Source: Cryobacterium sp. PH31-AA6 (GTDB taxonomy: Bacteria > Actinomycetota > Actinomycetes > Actinomycetales > Microbacteriaceae). Taken from it: 64,000 nt of DNA. The translations under genes and the position numbers were made by a program. The notes beneath the pieces were generated by a model. It was not told where the DNA came from and made no database searches. It saw only the letters and a list, made by a program, of their open reading frames with translations. Positions 47,369-58,394 of this stretch are shown here, one piece after another (position 1 is the stretch's first letter; every line of letters begins with the position of its first letter). The stretch spans positions 62,001 to 126,000 of the forward strand of contig NZ_JASISS010000008.1 of the NCBI RefSeq assembly GCF_030063195.1. Reading direction: 5' to 3'.

Positions 47369-49038
47369 CCAGTCTCACCGACGGGGAATGGCATCGGCTG
47401 CACCCGGCAAGCCCCCTGTTGCGCGGCGGAATCTTCATCGTCGCGGTGCTCGGCTTCATCATCGCGAATCTGCGCGAACGACTGATCGACGGCTTCCTCG
47501 GCGTGCGCGTCCACGGCGGCGACCCGATCGACGAGATCATGCGCCGCGGCGCCGCCGGCTGGGTGCTGCTCGGCGTGGCCGTCGTGCTCGTGCTGATCCT
47601 GCTCGGTTTCTACCTGTCCTGGCGGATGCACACGTTTCGGGTCAGCGACGAGGTCGTCGAGGTGCGCAGCGGGCTCGTCTTTCGCAGCAACCGGAGGGCC
47701 AGGCTCGACCGGATCCAGGGCGTCAACATCGTGCGGCCATTCATTCCCCGGCTGTTCGGTGCCGCAAAGCTCGAGGTCAGTGTGGCCGGCCAGGACGCGA
47801 ACGTGCAGTTGGCCTACCTCGGCTCCGCCCCCGCGGATGCCCTGCGGCGCGACATCCTGCATCTCGCCTCCGGCCTCCGCCAGCCGGACCCGCCCGCGCC
47901 AGTTGTCGCCTCCGGCGGCACCGGGTTTGGTGCCGCGGTGACCGGCATCGCCGGGGGAATCGGCGGGTTCGCCGCCAACCGGGCGAGCGAGTTATTCGCC
48001 CCCGAGCTCGACCCGGACGCGGCGCCGCCGGAATCGGTCGTGCGTATTCCGCCCGGGCGTCTGATCGGCTCCGTCTTCTTCAGCGGCTTCACGGTCGTCC
48101 TCGTGCTGGGCGGGATCGCCCTGATCGTCGGCGCCCTGATCGGCGGCAGCGGCTGGCTGCTCGTGGCCATCCTCCCCGGCATGATCGGCAGCGTCAGCTA
48201 CTACTTCTCCCGGTTCACCAAGTCGCTGCGTTACAGCATCGCCGGCACCCCGGACGGCGTGCGCGTCGGCTTCGGGCTGCTGTCGACGAGTAACGAGACC
48301 CTGCCCCCCGGCCGCATCCACGCGATCCGGGTGTCGCAGCCGCTGCTCTGGCGTCCGTTCGGCTGGTGGCAGGTGCGGATCAACACGGCCGGCCACTCGA
48401 CGAACAAGGGCGCGGCGGGCGAGGCGAACACGACCACCCTGCCGGTCGGCACCGAGAACGACGTGGCCCGCGTGCTCGACCTGATCCTGCCCGGTTTCAA
48501 CTCCGACGACCACCTGGCGCTGATCTCCCGTGGCCTCCGCTCGAAGGGCGGCGACGACGGCTTCGTCAACGCGCCCCGGCGGGCGGCCTGGCTCCGACCC
48601 GTCTCCTGGCGCCGCACCGGCTACACCATCTCCGACGGCGTCGCGCTGCTCCGCCGGGGCGTCGTCAGCCGGGAACTGATCCTGGTTCCGCTGGCCCGTC
48701 TGCAGAGCGTGGCGGTCAGCCAGGGCCCGGTGCAGCGGATGCTCCGCCTCGCCTCGGCCGACCTGCACACCGTTGCCGGGCCGGTCGCCGCCACCCTCAG
48801 CGTGCTCGACGCCGGGGAGGCCGTGAACTTGTTCGACCGCGTCGCAGCCGGCGCCGTGGAGTCGGCCCACCTCGACACCAGCCACCACTGGAATCTCCCG
48901 AGCGGGATCGTGCCGAACGGGATTGCACCGAGCGGGATCGTGCCGAACGGGATTGCACCGAGCGGGATCGTGCCGAACGGGATCGTGCCGGACGGGATTG
49001 CACCGAGCAGGATCGTGCCGAACGGAGCGCCCGAATGA
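47365..49038 (+). CDS. Large bacterial-PH-domain membrane protein (YdbT-like) with repeat tail
   Basis: The 557-residue protein has several membrane segments (about 20-40, 58-85, 225-275) and repeated bPH2 domains (VSDEVVEVRSGLVFRSNRRARLDRIQGVNIV; VGFGLLSTSNETLPPGRIHAIRVSQPL; VALLRRGVVSRELILVPLARLQSVAVSQGP). The last about 45 residues are pentapeptide repeats GIVPN/GIAPS, unlike the rest of the protein. The GTG start overlaps the smaller partner by 4 bases, so the two are probably one complex. The function is not established. Confidence 0.87.
   Translation: MTSLTDGEWHRLHPASPLLRGGIFIVAVLGFIIANLRERLIDGFLGVRVHGGDPIDEIMRRGAAGWVLLGVAVVLVLILLGFYLSWRMHTFRVSDEVVEVRSGLVFRSNRRARLDRIQGVNIVRPFIPRLFGAAKLEVSVAGQDANVQLAYLGSAPADALRRDILHLASGLRQPDPPAPVVASGGTGFGAAVTGIAGGIGGFAANRASELFAPELDPDAAPPESVVRIPPGRLIGSVFFSGFTVVLVLGGIALIVGALIGGSGWLLVAILPGMIGSVSYYFSRFTKSLRYSIAGTPDGVRVGFGLLSTSNETLPPGRIHAIRVSQPLLWRPFGWWQVRINTAGHSTNKGAAGEANTTTLPVGTENDVARVLDLILPGFNSDDHLALISRGLRSKGGDDGFVNAPRRAAWLRPVSWRRTGYTISDGVALLRRGVVSRELILVPLARLQSVAVSQGPVQRMLRLASADLHTVAGPVAATLSVLDAGEAVNLFDRVAAGAVESAHLDTSHHWNLPSGIVPNGIAPSGIVPNGIAPSGIVPNGIVPDGIAPSRIVPNGAPE
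48901..49025 (+). repeat. In-frame minisatellite coding pentapeptide repeats
   Basis: Two exact 30-base copies (48901-48930, 48931-48960) and degenerate copies follow, built on a 15-base unit. They encode GIVPN and GIAPS pentapeptides (about eight) at the end of the bPH protein. Confidence 0.92.
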
Positions 49039-49796
49039 CCCAGCGACCAGGCCGCCTCGGAATCGGCATCATCGGTGCCGGTCGGGTCGGCCCCATCCTC
49101 GGCGCGGCCCTCGCCGGCGCCGGCCACGCGATCGTCGGCATCTCCGCGATCTCCCAGGCCAGCCGCGACCGCGCGGAGGCCATCCTGCCGCTCGTGCCCA
49201 TCCTCACCGTCCCCGAGATCGTGGAGCGCAGCGAACTGGTGATCATCGCCGTGCCGGACACGCAGTTGGAGAGCCTCATCGCCGGGCTCGCCGCCACCGG
49301 AACCTGGCAGGCCGGGCAGCTGGTGCTGCACACCTCCGCCCGGTTCGGCGCCGCCGTGCTCGCCCCCGCCCAGGCGGGCGGCGCGATCCCGCTGGCCATC
49401 CACCCCGCGATGAGCTTCACCGGCACGAGCATCGACATCGCCCGGCTGGCAGACAGCTACTTTGCCGTGTCCGCGCCGACCCCGGTTCTGCCGATCGCGC
49501 AGGCGCTCGTCGTGGAGATGGGCGGCGAGCCGGTGATCGTCGCGGAGGCCGACCGGCCGCGCTACGCCGAGGCCGTCGACACGGCCACCGCATTCGCAAC
49601 CTCGATCGTGGAGCAGGCCACCGGGCTGCTCGCCGGGATCGGGATCGACCGGCCGGGCGCCGTGATTGCGCCGCTCGTGCGCTCCGCCATGGAGAACGCC
49701 CTCGCCCGCACCAGTCCCGACCGGCTGGACCTGTCCCACCTCGGTGATCTGCCGGGGGCGGACGCCCGCGACGACGCGGACGACCTCGATGAATGA
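49035..49796 (+). CDS. Rossmann-fold DUF2520 dehydrogenase-like protein
   Basis: The 253-residue protein has an NAD(P) motif (IGIIGAGRVGPILGAAL), LVIIAVPDTQLESLI and a C-terminal all-helical DUF2520 domain (PRYAEAVDTATAFATSIVEQATGLL). DUF2520 proteins lie just before panC in many actinobacteria; the M. tuberculosis counterpart is Rv3603c. A ketopantoate-reductase-like role has been an attractive guess from fold and position, but this is inference. The ATG at 49035 overlaps the upstream stop by 4 bases; the long frame before it is a shadow. The acidic C-terminus (ADARDDADDLDE) is extra. Confidence 0.87.
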   Translation: MTQRPGRLGIGIIGAGRVGPILGAALAGAGHAIVGISAISQASRDRAEAILPLVPILTVPEIVERSELVIIAVPDTQLESLIAGLAATGTWQAGQLVLHTSARFGAAVLAPAQAGGAIPLAIHPAMSFTGTSIDIARLADSYFAVSAPTPVLPIAQALVVEMGGEPVIVAEADRPRYAEAVDTATAFATSIVEQATGLLAGIGIDRPGAVIAPLVRSAMENALARTSPDRLDLSHLGDLPGADARDDADDLDE

Positions 49797-49824
49797 ACCA
49801 CCAATCGCACCACACGGAGAACGA

Positions 49825-50700
49825 ATGAACGTGCTCACCACACCTGAGGTCATCGACACCATCGGCGCCCTCCGCACCCGCCTGACCGGCGAGAGGGAAC
49901 GCCGAGGCGGCGCCGCCCCGCGACTGGTGCTCCTGCCGACCATGGGCGCCCTGCACGCCGGCCACCTCGCCCTGGCCCGCCGGGCACGCGAACTCGGCGA
50001 CATCGTTGTGGTGTCGATCTTCGTCAACCCGCTGCAGTTCGGCGCCGGCGAAGACCTGGCCAGCTACCCGCGCACCCTCGATGCCGACGTCGCGGCCCTC
50101 GCCACGGTCGGCGTCGACATCGTCTTCGCCCCCACCGGGCGGGTGATGTACCCGCACGGAAAGAGCTCCACGAAGGTCACGGCCGGTCCCGTCGGCGCGA
50201 TCCTGGAGGGCGCCGCCCGTCCGGGGCACTTCGACGGAATGCTCACTGTCGTCGCCAAACTGATCAACATCGTCGACCCCGACGTCGTCGTCTTCGGCCA
50301 AAAAGATGCCCAGCAGGTCTTCCTGGTCGAGACCATGCTCGAAGACCTCGACTTCCGGCCCGTGATCGAGGTCGTTCCGATCGTGCGGGAGGACGGCGGA
50401 CTCGCCCTCTCCAGCCGCAACCGCAACCTCGACGAGGCCCAGCGCGCCGCGGCGAAGGCGTTGTCGGCGGGGCTGGTTGCCGCGGCATCCGTGGCCGGCC
50501 GGGGCGTAGCCGCCGCCGAGCAGGCGGCCCGTGAAACCATCGACGCCCAGCCACTGGTTAAACTGGACTACCTCGTCGTCGTGGACCCGCTGACCTTCCT
50601 TCCGGTCGCCGCCGACCATCACGGTCCGGCCCGGATGCTGGTCGCCGCGCTGGTGGGCAGCACCCGCCTGATCGACAACGCAGCCATCGACCTGAACTGA
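49825..50700 (+). CDS. panC: Pantothenate synthetase
   Basis: The 291-residue enzyme joins pantoate and beta-alanine using ATP. It has the nucleotidyltransferase motif LLPTMGALHAGHLALARRA, FVNPLQF, the GKSSTKVTAG loop, FGQKDAQQVFLV and SSRNRNLDEAQR. The ATG at 49825 has GGAGAACG just upstream; ATG 49789 is in frame but overlaps the end of the DUF2520 gene. No panD or coaX follows, unlike the M. tuberculosis order. Confidence 0.95.
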   Translation: MNVLTTPEVIDTIGALRTRLTGERERRGGAAPRLVLLPTMGALHAGHLALARRARELGDIVVVSIFVNPLQFGAGEDLASYPRTLDADVAALATVGVDIVFAPTGRVMYPHGKSSTKVTAGPVGAILEGAARPGHFDGMLTVVAKLINIVDPDVVVFGQKDAQQVFLVETMLEDLDFRPVIEVVPIVREDGGLALSSRNRNLDEAQRAAAKALSAGLVAAASVAGRGVAAAEQAARETIDAQPLVKLDYLVVVDPLTFLPVAADHHGPARMLVAALVGSTRLIDNAAIDLN

Positions 50701-50776
50701 CCACCTTCTTCCCACCAGATCAACCCGCGGAACAGCCTGGGCATCGCCCGCCTGCCAGCCGCCGACGGAGAACCGC

Positions 50777-52339
50777 ATGAGAGCGCACAACACCCCAGAG
50801 CCCGCCACGACCGTGGGAACGACAGACACGGGGAGCACGGCCGAACTCGCCGAGGCCGCGCTGGCGGAGATCACCGAGCAGAAGGCCGTGCGGCTCGCCA
50901 AGCGCGACCGTCTGATCGGTGCGGCGACGACGCCCGGCGGCGGCGCCTACCCCGTCTCCGTCCCGGTCACCGACACCATCCCCGCGGTGCGGGGCCGATT
51001 CGGTGACCTCGAACCCGACGCCGTCACCGGCGTCACGGCCGGCCTCGCCGGGCGGGTCGTGCACCTGCGCAACACGGGCAAGCTCTGTTTCGCCAGCCTG
51101 CAGGCCGGCGACGGCAGCCGCATCCAGGCCATGGTCTCCCTCGGCGAGGTCGGCCCTGACTCCCTCACCGAGTGGAAGGAGCTGGTCGACCTGGGCGACC
51201 ACCTCTTCGTCGCCGGTGAGATCATCTCTTCCCGTCGCGGTGAGCTGTCGATCATGGTCACCGACTGGCAGATCGCCGCCAAGGCCCTCCTGCCGCTGCC
51301 GAACCTGCACACCGAGCTCAGCGAGGAGACCAGGGTGCGCAGCCGCTACCTCGACCTGATCGCCCGCGAGCAGGCTCGCCGCAGCGTCATCCAGCGCTCT
51401 CAGACCGTGGCCAGCCTCCGCAAGACGTTCACCGACCGGGGCTTCCTCGAGATCGAGACGCCGATGCTGCAGGTCATGCACGGCGGCGCATCCGCTCGCC
51501 CGTTCACGACCCACAGCAACGCGTTCGACACCGACCTGTACCTCCGGATCGCCCCGGAGCTCTTCCTCAAGCGCGCCGTCGTCGGCGGCATCGACCGGGT
51601 CTACGAGATCAACCGCAATTTCCGCAACGAGGGAGCCGACTCCACCCACTCGCCCGAGTTCGCGATGCTCGAGGCCTATGAGGCGTACGGCGACTACAAC
51701 TCGATCGCCGACCTCACCCAGACGCTGATCCAGGATGCCGCACTCGCGATCTCCGGATCGCACGTTGTGACCTGGGCCGACGGCACCGCGTTCGATCTCG
51801 GCGGCGACTGGGACCGGATCGGCATGTACGACAGTCTTTCCGCCGCGGTCGGCTACCAGATCTCCCCGGAGACGCCGCTCGCCGAACTCAAGGTGCTCGC
51901 CGACGCCGAGGGCCTCGAGATCGACCACCCCATCCACGGCAAGTACGTGGAGGAGCTGTGGGAGCACTTCGTGAAGGGCGGCCTGACCAGGCCGACCTTC
52001 GTGATGGACTTCCCCGTCGACACCAGCCCGCTCGTGCGCGGCCACCGGAGTGTCGCCGGGGTCGTCGAGAAGTGGGACCTCTATGTGCGCGGCTTCGAAC
52101 TGGCCACCGGCTATTCGGAGCTCGTCGACCCGGTCATCCAGCGGGAACGGTTCGTGGAGCAGGCCAGGCTCGCGGCCGGCGGCGACCCGGAGGCCATGCG
52201 CCTCGACGAGGAATTCCTCCGCGCCCTGGAGTACGGCATGCCGCCCACCGGCGGAATGGGCATGGGCATCGACCGGCTGCTGATGGCCCTGTCCGGTCTC
52301 GGCATCCGGGAGACCATCCTCTTCCCATTGGTAAAGTAA
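50777..52339 (+). CDS. lysS: Lysyl-tRNA synthetase, class II
   Basis: The 520-residue enzyme has an OB-fold anticodon-binding domain (about 60-170; VTGVTAGLAGRVVHLRNTGKLCFASLQ) and a class II catalytic core. Motif 2 is FRNEGADSTHSPEFAMLE and motif 3 is GMGMGIDRLLMAL. The first about 45 residues are extra compared with the E. coli enzyme, and the start could lie later. It ends the vitamin/translation run. The 76-base gap after panC shows no hairpin with a T run. Confidence 0.95.
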   Translation: MRAHNTPEPATTVGTTDTGSTAELAEAALAEITEQKAVRLAKRDRLIGAATTPGGGAYPVSVPVTDTIPAVRGRFGDLEPDAVTGVTAGLAGRVVHLRNTGKLCFASLQAGDGSRIQAMVSLGEVGPDSLTEWKELVDLGDHLFVAGEIISSRRGELSIMVTDWQIAAKALLPLPNLHTELSEETRVRSRYLDLIAREQARRSVIQRSQTVASLRKTFTDRGFLEIETPMLQVMHGGASARPFTTHSNAFDTDLYLRIAPELFLKRAVVGGIDRVYEINRNFRNEGADSTHSPEFAMLEAYEAYGDYNSIADLTQTLIQDAALAISGSHVVTWADGTAFDLGGDWDRIGMYDSLSAAVGYQISPETPLAELKVLADAEGLEIDHPIHGKYVEELWEHFVKGGLTRPTFVMDFPVDTSPLVRGHRSVAGVVEKWDLYVRGFELATGYSELVDPVIQRERFVEQARLAAGGDPEAMRLDEEFLRALEYGMPPTGGMGMGIDRLLMALSGLGIRETILFPLVK

Positions 52340-52343
52340 GGCC

Positions 52344-52502
52344 ATGAGCCTGCAGCCCCCGGAGGAACCCGCCCGCGACGAGCCGCCGACCGGGCCGGAG
52401 AACACCGGTCCCTCGCGCAACCGGATCATCCTCTGGGTCATCGTCGGAGGCATTGCGCTCTACCTGATCGGCTCAGGGGTCTACGGCATCCTCGTCACAT
52501 GA
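52344..52502 (+). CDS. Small single-pass membrane protein
   Basis: A 52-residue protein starts at ATG 52344, 4 bases after the lysS stop, behind GTAAGG. It has a polar acidic N-terminus (SLQPPEEPARDEPP) and one transmembrane helix (about residues 28-50, IILWVIVGGIALYLIGSGVYG). Its TGA overlaps the ATG of the SGNH hydrolase, so it is translated within the operon. I do not recognise a family. The tight coupling at both ends makes it a likely real gene. Confidence 0.75.
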   Translation: MSLQPPEEPARDEPPTGPENTGPSRNRIILWVIVGGIALYLIGSGVYGILVT

Positions 52503-53122
52503 CCTCTGTCGTGTTGTTCACCGGGGACAGCGTGACCGATTGCGGCCGCCGCGAGGACCACGACGGCCACCTCGGGTTCGGGTACGTGCGGAACATCGCC
52601 GGCTCCGGCTGGGCGACCGGCCGCCGGGTCGTGAACACCGGGATCGGCGGCAACCGGATGGTCGACCTCGCCGCGCGGCGCCAGCGGGACGTGCTGGCGC
52701 ACAACGCCGACATCGTGTCGGTGCTGATCGGCGTCAACGACACCTGGCGGCGCTACGACAATAACGAGTTCACCAGCACGGAGAGCTTCGAGAACGACTA
52801 CCGCCGGCTGCTCGAACCGATCGTGCGCGCCGGGAGCCGGCTCGTGCTGGTCGAACCGTTCCTCCTGCCGGTCACCGCGGAGCAGAACGCGTGGCGGGAG
52901 GACCTGGACCCCCGGATCGAGGTCGTCCGCACGCTCGCGGCGGCCTACGACGCCGTGCTCGTCCCCGCCGACGTCGCCCTCGCCCGCAGTGCCGCGTCGC
53001 TCGGTGCGACCGCGATCACGCTCGACGGCGTGCACCCGACGAGCGTCGGCCACGAACTGCTCGCCAGCCTCTGGCTCGAAACCGTCACCGCAGCAGGCCT
53101 CGGCCCGCTCCGGCGCGCCTGA
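52499..53122 (+). CDS. SGNH/GDSL-family hydrolase
   Basis: The 207-residue protein has all four SGNH blocks: the nucleophile Ser in LFTGDSVTDCG, the Gly in NTGIGGNRM, the Asn in IGVNDTWRR, and the Asp/His pair in LDGVHPTSVGH. It lacks a signal peptide, so it probably acts on a cytoplasmic ester or deacylates a small molecule; the substrate is unknown. It overlaps the small membrane protein stop by 4 bases. Confidence 0.9.
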   Translation: MTSVVLFTGDSVTDCGRREDHDGHLGFGYVRNIAGSGWATGRRVVNTGIGGNRMVDLAARRQRDVLAHNADIVSVLIGVNDTWRRYDNNEFTSTESFENDYRRLLEPIVRAGSRLVLVEPFLLPVTAEQNAWREDLDPRIEVVRTLAAAYDAVLVPADVALARSAASLGATAITLDGVHPTSVGHELLASLWLETVTAAGLGPLRRA

Positions 53123-53225
53123 GCGCCGCCGCCGGAGGGGTCATGGATGCCTCTCCTCCCTCCGACCAAGGTTTCGGGCGATCCGGCCTTTCTCACCGCC
53201 GATTTCAAGTATCGTAGTCAGGGAT

Positions 53226-53402
53226 ATGGACAACTTCTGGGTTAGCGCATTCTGGTCGCTCGTGCCCACCGTGGCAGTCGGGCTGGTCTTCTGGCTGGTG
53301 ATGCGTTCCATCCTGCGTGCCGACCGCACGGAGCGAAAGGTTTACTCCCGGATCGAGGCGGAAGAACGCGCCAAACTCGGGCTCGACAAACCGGTCACCT
53401 GA
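53226..53402 (+). CDS. Small membrane protein of 58 residues
   Basis: The protein has one transmembrane helix (about 8-30, SLVPTVAVGLVFWLVMRSIL) followed by a charged cytoplasmic tail (RADRTERKVYSRIEAEERAKLG). A possible -10 (TATCGT) lies 15-20 bases upstream of the ATG, preceded by CAGGGA. It ends 6 bases before the cardiolipin synthase start. The family is conserved-hypothetical at best; no function is claimed. Confidence 0.72.
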   Translation: MDNFWVSAFWSLVPTVAVGLVFWLVMRSILRADRTERKVYSRIEAEERAKLGLDKPVT

Positions 53403-53408
53403 CCCGGC

Positions 53409-54872
53409 ATGTTCGGCATCGACATCTCGACCTTCATCCTGGTGGTCGCCCTCGCCGTCGACTTCGCCATCCGTGTGGTCGCCGTCATCGTGGTCCCACG
53501 CAACCGCAGGCCCACCTCCGGCATGGCCTGGCTGTTGGCCATCTTCTTCATCCCCTACTTCGGTGCCCTGCTTTTCCTGATGATCGGCTACCGCACCCTG
53601 CCGAAGAAACGGCTGGAGATGCAGGAGGAGATCAACCGGTTCATCCTCGAGAGCACGGAGGGGATCGAACAGGTGCGCCGGGACCACCCGTGGCCGCCGT
53701 GGCTGGACTCCGTCGTTGAGCTCAATCGCAACCTCGGGTCGATGCCGCTGGTCGGCGGCAACCAGGCCCGGCTGCTCGGCGACTACGAGGGCACCCTCGC
53801 CGAGATGGTCGCCGATATCGACACGGCCAGCAAGTACGTGCACGTCGAGTTCTACATCCTCTCCCTCGACACGACCACGGCGCCGTTCTTCGACGCGTTG
53901 GAGAATGCCGTCCGTCGAGGCGTGACCGTGCGGGTGCTGATGGACCACATCCAGTCGATGCGCAAGCCCGGCTACCGCAAGACCCTGCGCCGGCTCACGG
54001 ACTCCGGCGTCAAGTGGGAGCTGCTCCTGCCACTGCAACCATTCAAGGGCAAGTGGCAGCGCCCCGACCTGCGCAACCACCGCAAGCTCGTCATCGTCGA
54101 CGGCCGGGTCGGCTACATGGGCTCGCAGAACATCATCGACCGCTCCTACAACATGCGCAAGAACATTCGCCGGGGCCTCCAGTGGAAAGACCTGATGACC
54201 AGGCTCGAGGGCCCGATCGTGGCGGGGCTCAACGCGATCTTCATCACCGACTGGTACGGCGAGACCGACGACCTGCTCACCCGCGACATCGAACCGGTCG
54301 ACCCCGAGGTCGTGCCGCACTCGCTGGACTGCCAAATCGTGCCGAGCGGACCCGGCTTCGAGGGCGAGAACAACCTGCGGCTGTTTCTCGCGCTGCTCTA
54401 CTACGCGCAGGAACGCATCATCATCACGAGCCCGTATTTCGTGCCGGACGAGTCGATCATGTACGCGATCACCACGGCAACGCAGCGTGGACTGCATGTG
54501 GAACTGTTCGTCTCCGAGATCGGTGACCAGGCGCTGGTCTACCACGCCCAGCGTTCCTACTACGAAGAGCTGCTGCGGGCCGGCGTCATCATCTACCTCT
54601 ACAAGGCTCCGTACGTGCTGCACGCCAAGCACTTCACGATCGACGACGAGGTTGCCGTGATCGGGTCGAGCAACATGGACATGCGCTCCTTCAGCCTCAA
54701 TTTCGAGGTGTCCCTGATGGTGCGCGGCCGATCGTTCGTGCGTGAGATGCGGGCCGTCGAAGACGGCTACCGCGCCGACAGCCGACTGCTTACCCTCGAC
54801 GAGTGGATGAAGCAGCCGTTGCGCTCCACGGTGCTTGACAACCTCGCCCGGCTGACCAGCGCCGTTCAATAA
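53409..54872 (+). CDS. cls: Cardiolipin synthase (phospholipase D family)
   Basis: The 487-residue membrane enzyme condenses phosphatidylglycerol to cardiolipin. It has two N-terminal transmembrane helices (about 7-28 and 38-58; PLDc_N region with RNRRPTSGMAWLL) and two PLD domains, each with an HxKxxxxD motif: HRKLVIVDGRVGYMGSQN (about residues 224-241) and HAKHFTIDDEVAVIGSSN (about 405-422). Length and layout match bacterial cardiolipin synthases. The ATG is 6 bases after the small protein gene. Confidence 0.94.
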   Translation: MFGIDISTFILVVALAVDFAIRVVAVIVVPRNRRPTSGMAWLLAIFFIPYFGALLFLMIGYRTLPKKRLEMQEEINRFILESTEGIEQVRRDHPWPPWLDSVVELNRNLGSMPLVGGNQARLLGDYEGTLAEMVADIDTASKYVHVEFYILSLDTTTAPFFDALENAVRRGVTVRVLMDHIQSMRKPGYRKTLRRLTDSGVKWELLLPLQPFKGKWQRPDLRNHRKLVIVDGRVGYMGSQNIIDRSYNMRKNIRRGLQWKDLMTRLEGPIVAGLNAIFITDWYGETDDLLTRDIEPVDPEVVPHSLDCQIVPSGPGFEGENNLRLFLALLYYAQERIIITSPYFVPDESIMYAITTATQRGLHVELFVSEIGDQALVYHAQRSYYEELLRAGVIIYLYKAPYVLHAKHFTIDDEVAVIGSSNMDMRSFSLNFEVSLMVRGRSFVREMRAVEDGYRADSRLLTLDEWMKQPLRSTVLDNLARLTSAVQ

Positions 54873-54913
54873 CGCGCGGAACGACCGAATCGGCGGGGAG
54901 CCGGGCGTCATCC

Positions 54914-54932
54914 GTCACGCCTGCGGCGAACA
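54914..54932 (+). promoter_or_regulatory. ClgR-like box upstream of clpC
   Basis: CGC-CTGCG-GCG within CACGCCTGCGGCGAAC fits the CGC-N5-GCG core that ClgR recognises before clp genes in actinobacteria. It lies about 80 bases before the clpC start. The assignment is by resemblance. Confidence 0.45.
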
Positions 54933-55011
54933 GAGGCATGCATTTGCGGGTTCCCTCGTTACTCTCGATGTATCGGCGCCACAACTGCCCTGGCGCCAAG
55001 GGAGCGATCAC

Positions 55012-57537
<2,526 letters not shown>

Positions 57538-57561
57538 CACGACCCGGGCGAAACAGCCTCG

Positions 57562-57592
57562 AAGGGCCCGGCGGAGCATCCGCCGGGCCCTT
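57562..57592 (+). terminator. Terminator after clpC
   Basis: AAGGGCCCGGCGGA and TCCGCCGGGCCCTT form a 14-bp stem with a GCA loop, followed by a C/T-rich stretch. Confidence 0.85.
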
Positions 57593-57670
57593 CCTCGTCT
57601 CTTCGAGCGGATTCCGTAGACTGGAACCGGTTTCATCAATCAGCCACCTGAAAGGGCCGGTACGCACCAC

Positions 57671-58177
57671 ATGCAGGAGTTTTCGGTGCGCCGGGCGCGC
57701 ACAAGCGACGTGCCGCGAATCCAGGCGCTGGTCGCACCGCTGGTGCAGGAGCGCATCCTGCTCGGCAAGGAGAGCGTGGTCTTCTACGAGGCCGTGCAGG
57801 AATTTCGGGTGGTCGAGGACGCCGACGGAACCCTGATCGGCTGCGGCGCCCTGCACGTGATGTGGGAGGACCTCGGTGAGGTGCGCACGCTCGCCGTCAC
57901 CGCCGACCGGCTCGGCCGCGGCGTCGGTCACGCACTGATGGACCGGCTCGAAGTGGATGCCCGTGAGCTCGGCCTGACCCGGCTGTTCTGTCTCACGTTC
58001 GAGGTGCCGTTCTTCAGCCGGCACGGGTTCATCGACATGGGCACCGAGACGGTCGACCCGGTCGTCTACGCCGAGCTGGTGCGCTCGCACGACGAGGGTG
58101 TTGCCGAATTCCTCGACCTCGCCAGGGTGAAGCCGAACACGCTCGGAAACACCAGGATGGTCAAGCGGCTGGTCTGA
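57671..58177 (+). CDS. argA: Amino-acid N-acetyltransferase (N-acetylglutamate synthase, single GNAT domain)
   Basis: The 168-residue GNAT protein acetylates glutamate at the start of arginine synthesis in actinobacteria that use the ArgA type found in M. tuberculosis (Rv2747). Signatures are VQERILLGKESVVFYEAVQEF, LIGCGALHVMWEDLGEVRTLAV, the acetyl-CoA loop RLGRGVGHALMDRL, FCLTFEVPFFSRHGF and RVKPNTLGNTRM. Length and start are as in the family. It is a single gene; a possible -10 (TAGACT) is at about 57618. Confidence 0.93.
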   Translation: MQEFSVRRARTSDVPRIQALVAPLVQERILLGKESVVFYEAVQEFRVVEDADGTLIGCGALHVMWEDLGEVRTLAVTADRLGRGVGHALMDRLEVDARELGLTRLFCLTFEVPFFSRHGFIDMGTETVDPVVYAELVRSHDEGVAEFLDLARVKPNTLGNTRMVKRLV

Positions 58178-58394
58178 TCCGGCCTGCTGATCCGGCCCGG
58201 TGTGGCCAGGGCGCCCACAGTTAATTGACAGCGTACCCATTCGAGGGGCGCTCATGTGGGGGTAATTCCGGTCGATTCTGCTCATTCGAGCGACACGCTG
58301 GTGTGGCCCGAATCGTTCATCGTTTGGCCTACTCAACGTCGTCAAGGTTCCCTATCTTGGGCGTGACCGCTTCCGGTCGACAAAGGGGAGAACA

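Noticed and set aside
53205-54911. Minus-strand open frame of 568 codons opposite cls
   Set aside because: It is the complement of the cardiolipin synthase gene, whose two HxKxxxxD motifs are intact on the plus strand.
58300-58394. Possible Pho box (GTTCATC at about 58315) before the nuclease gene
   Set aside because: Only one half-unit matches the GTTCAYC-type repeat; the next 11 bases do not, so a regulated phosphate promoter cannot be claimed.
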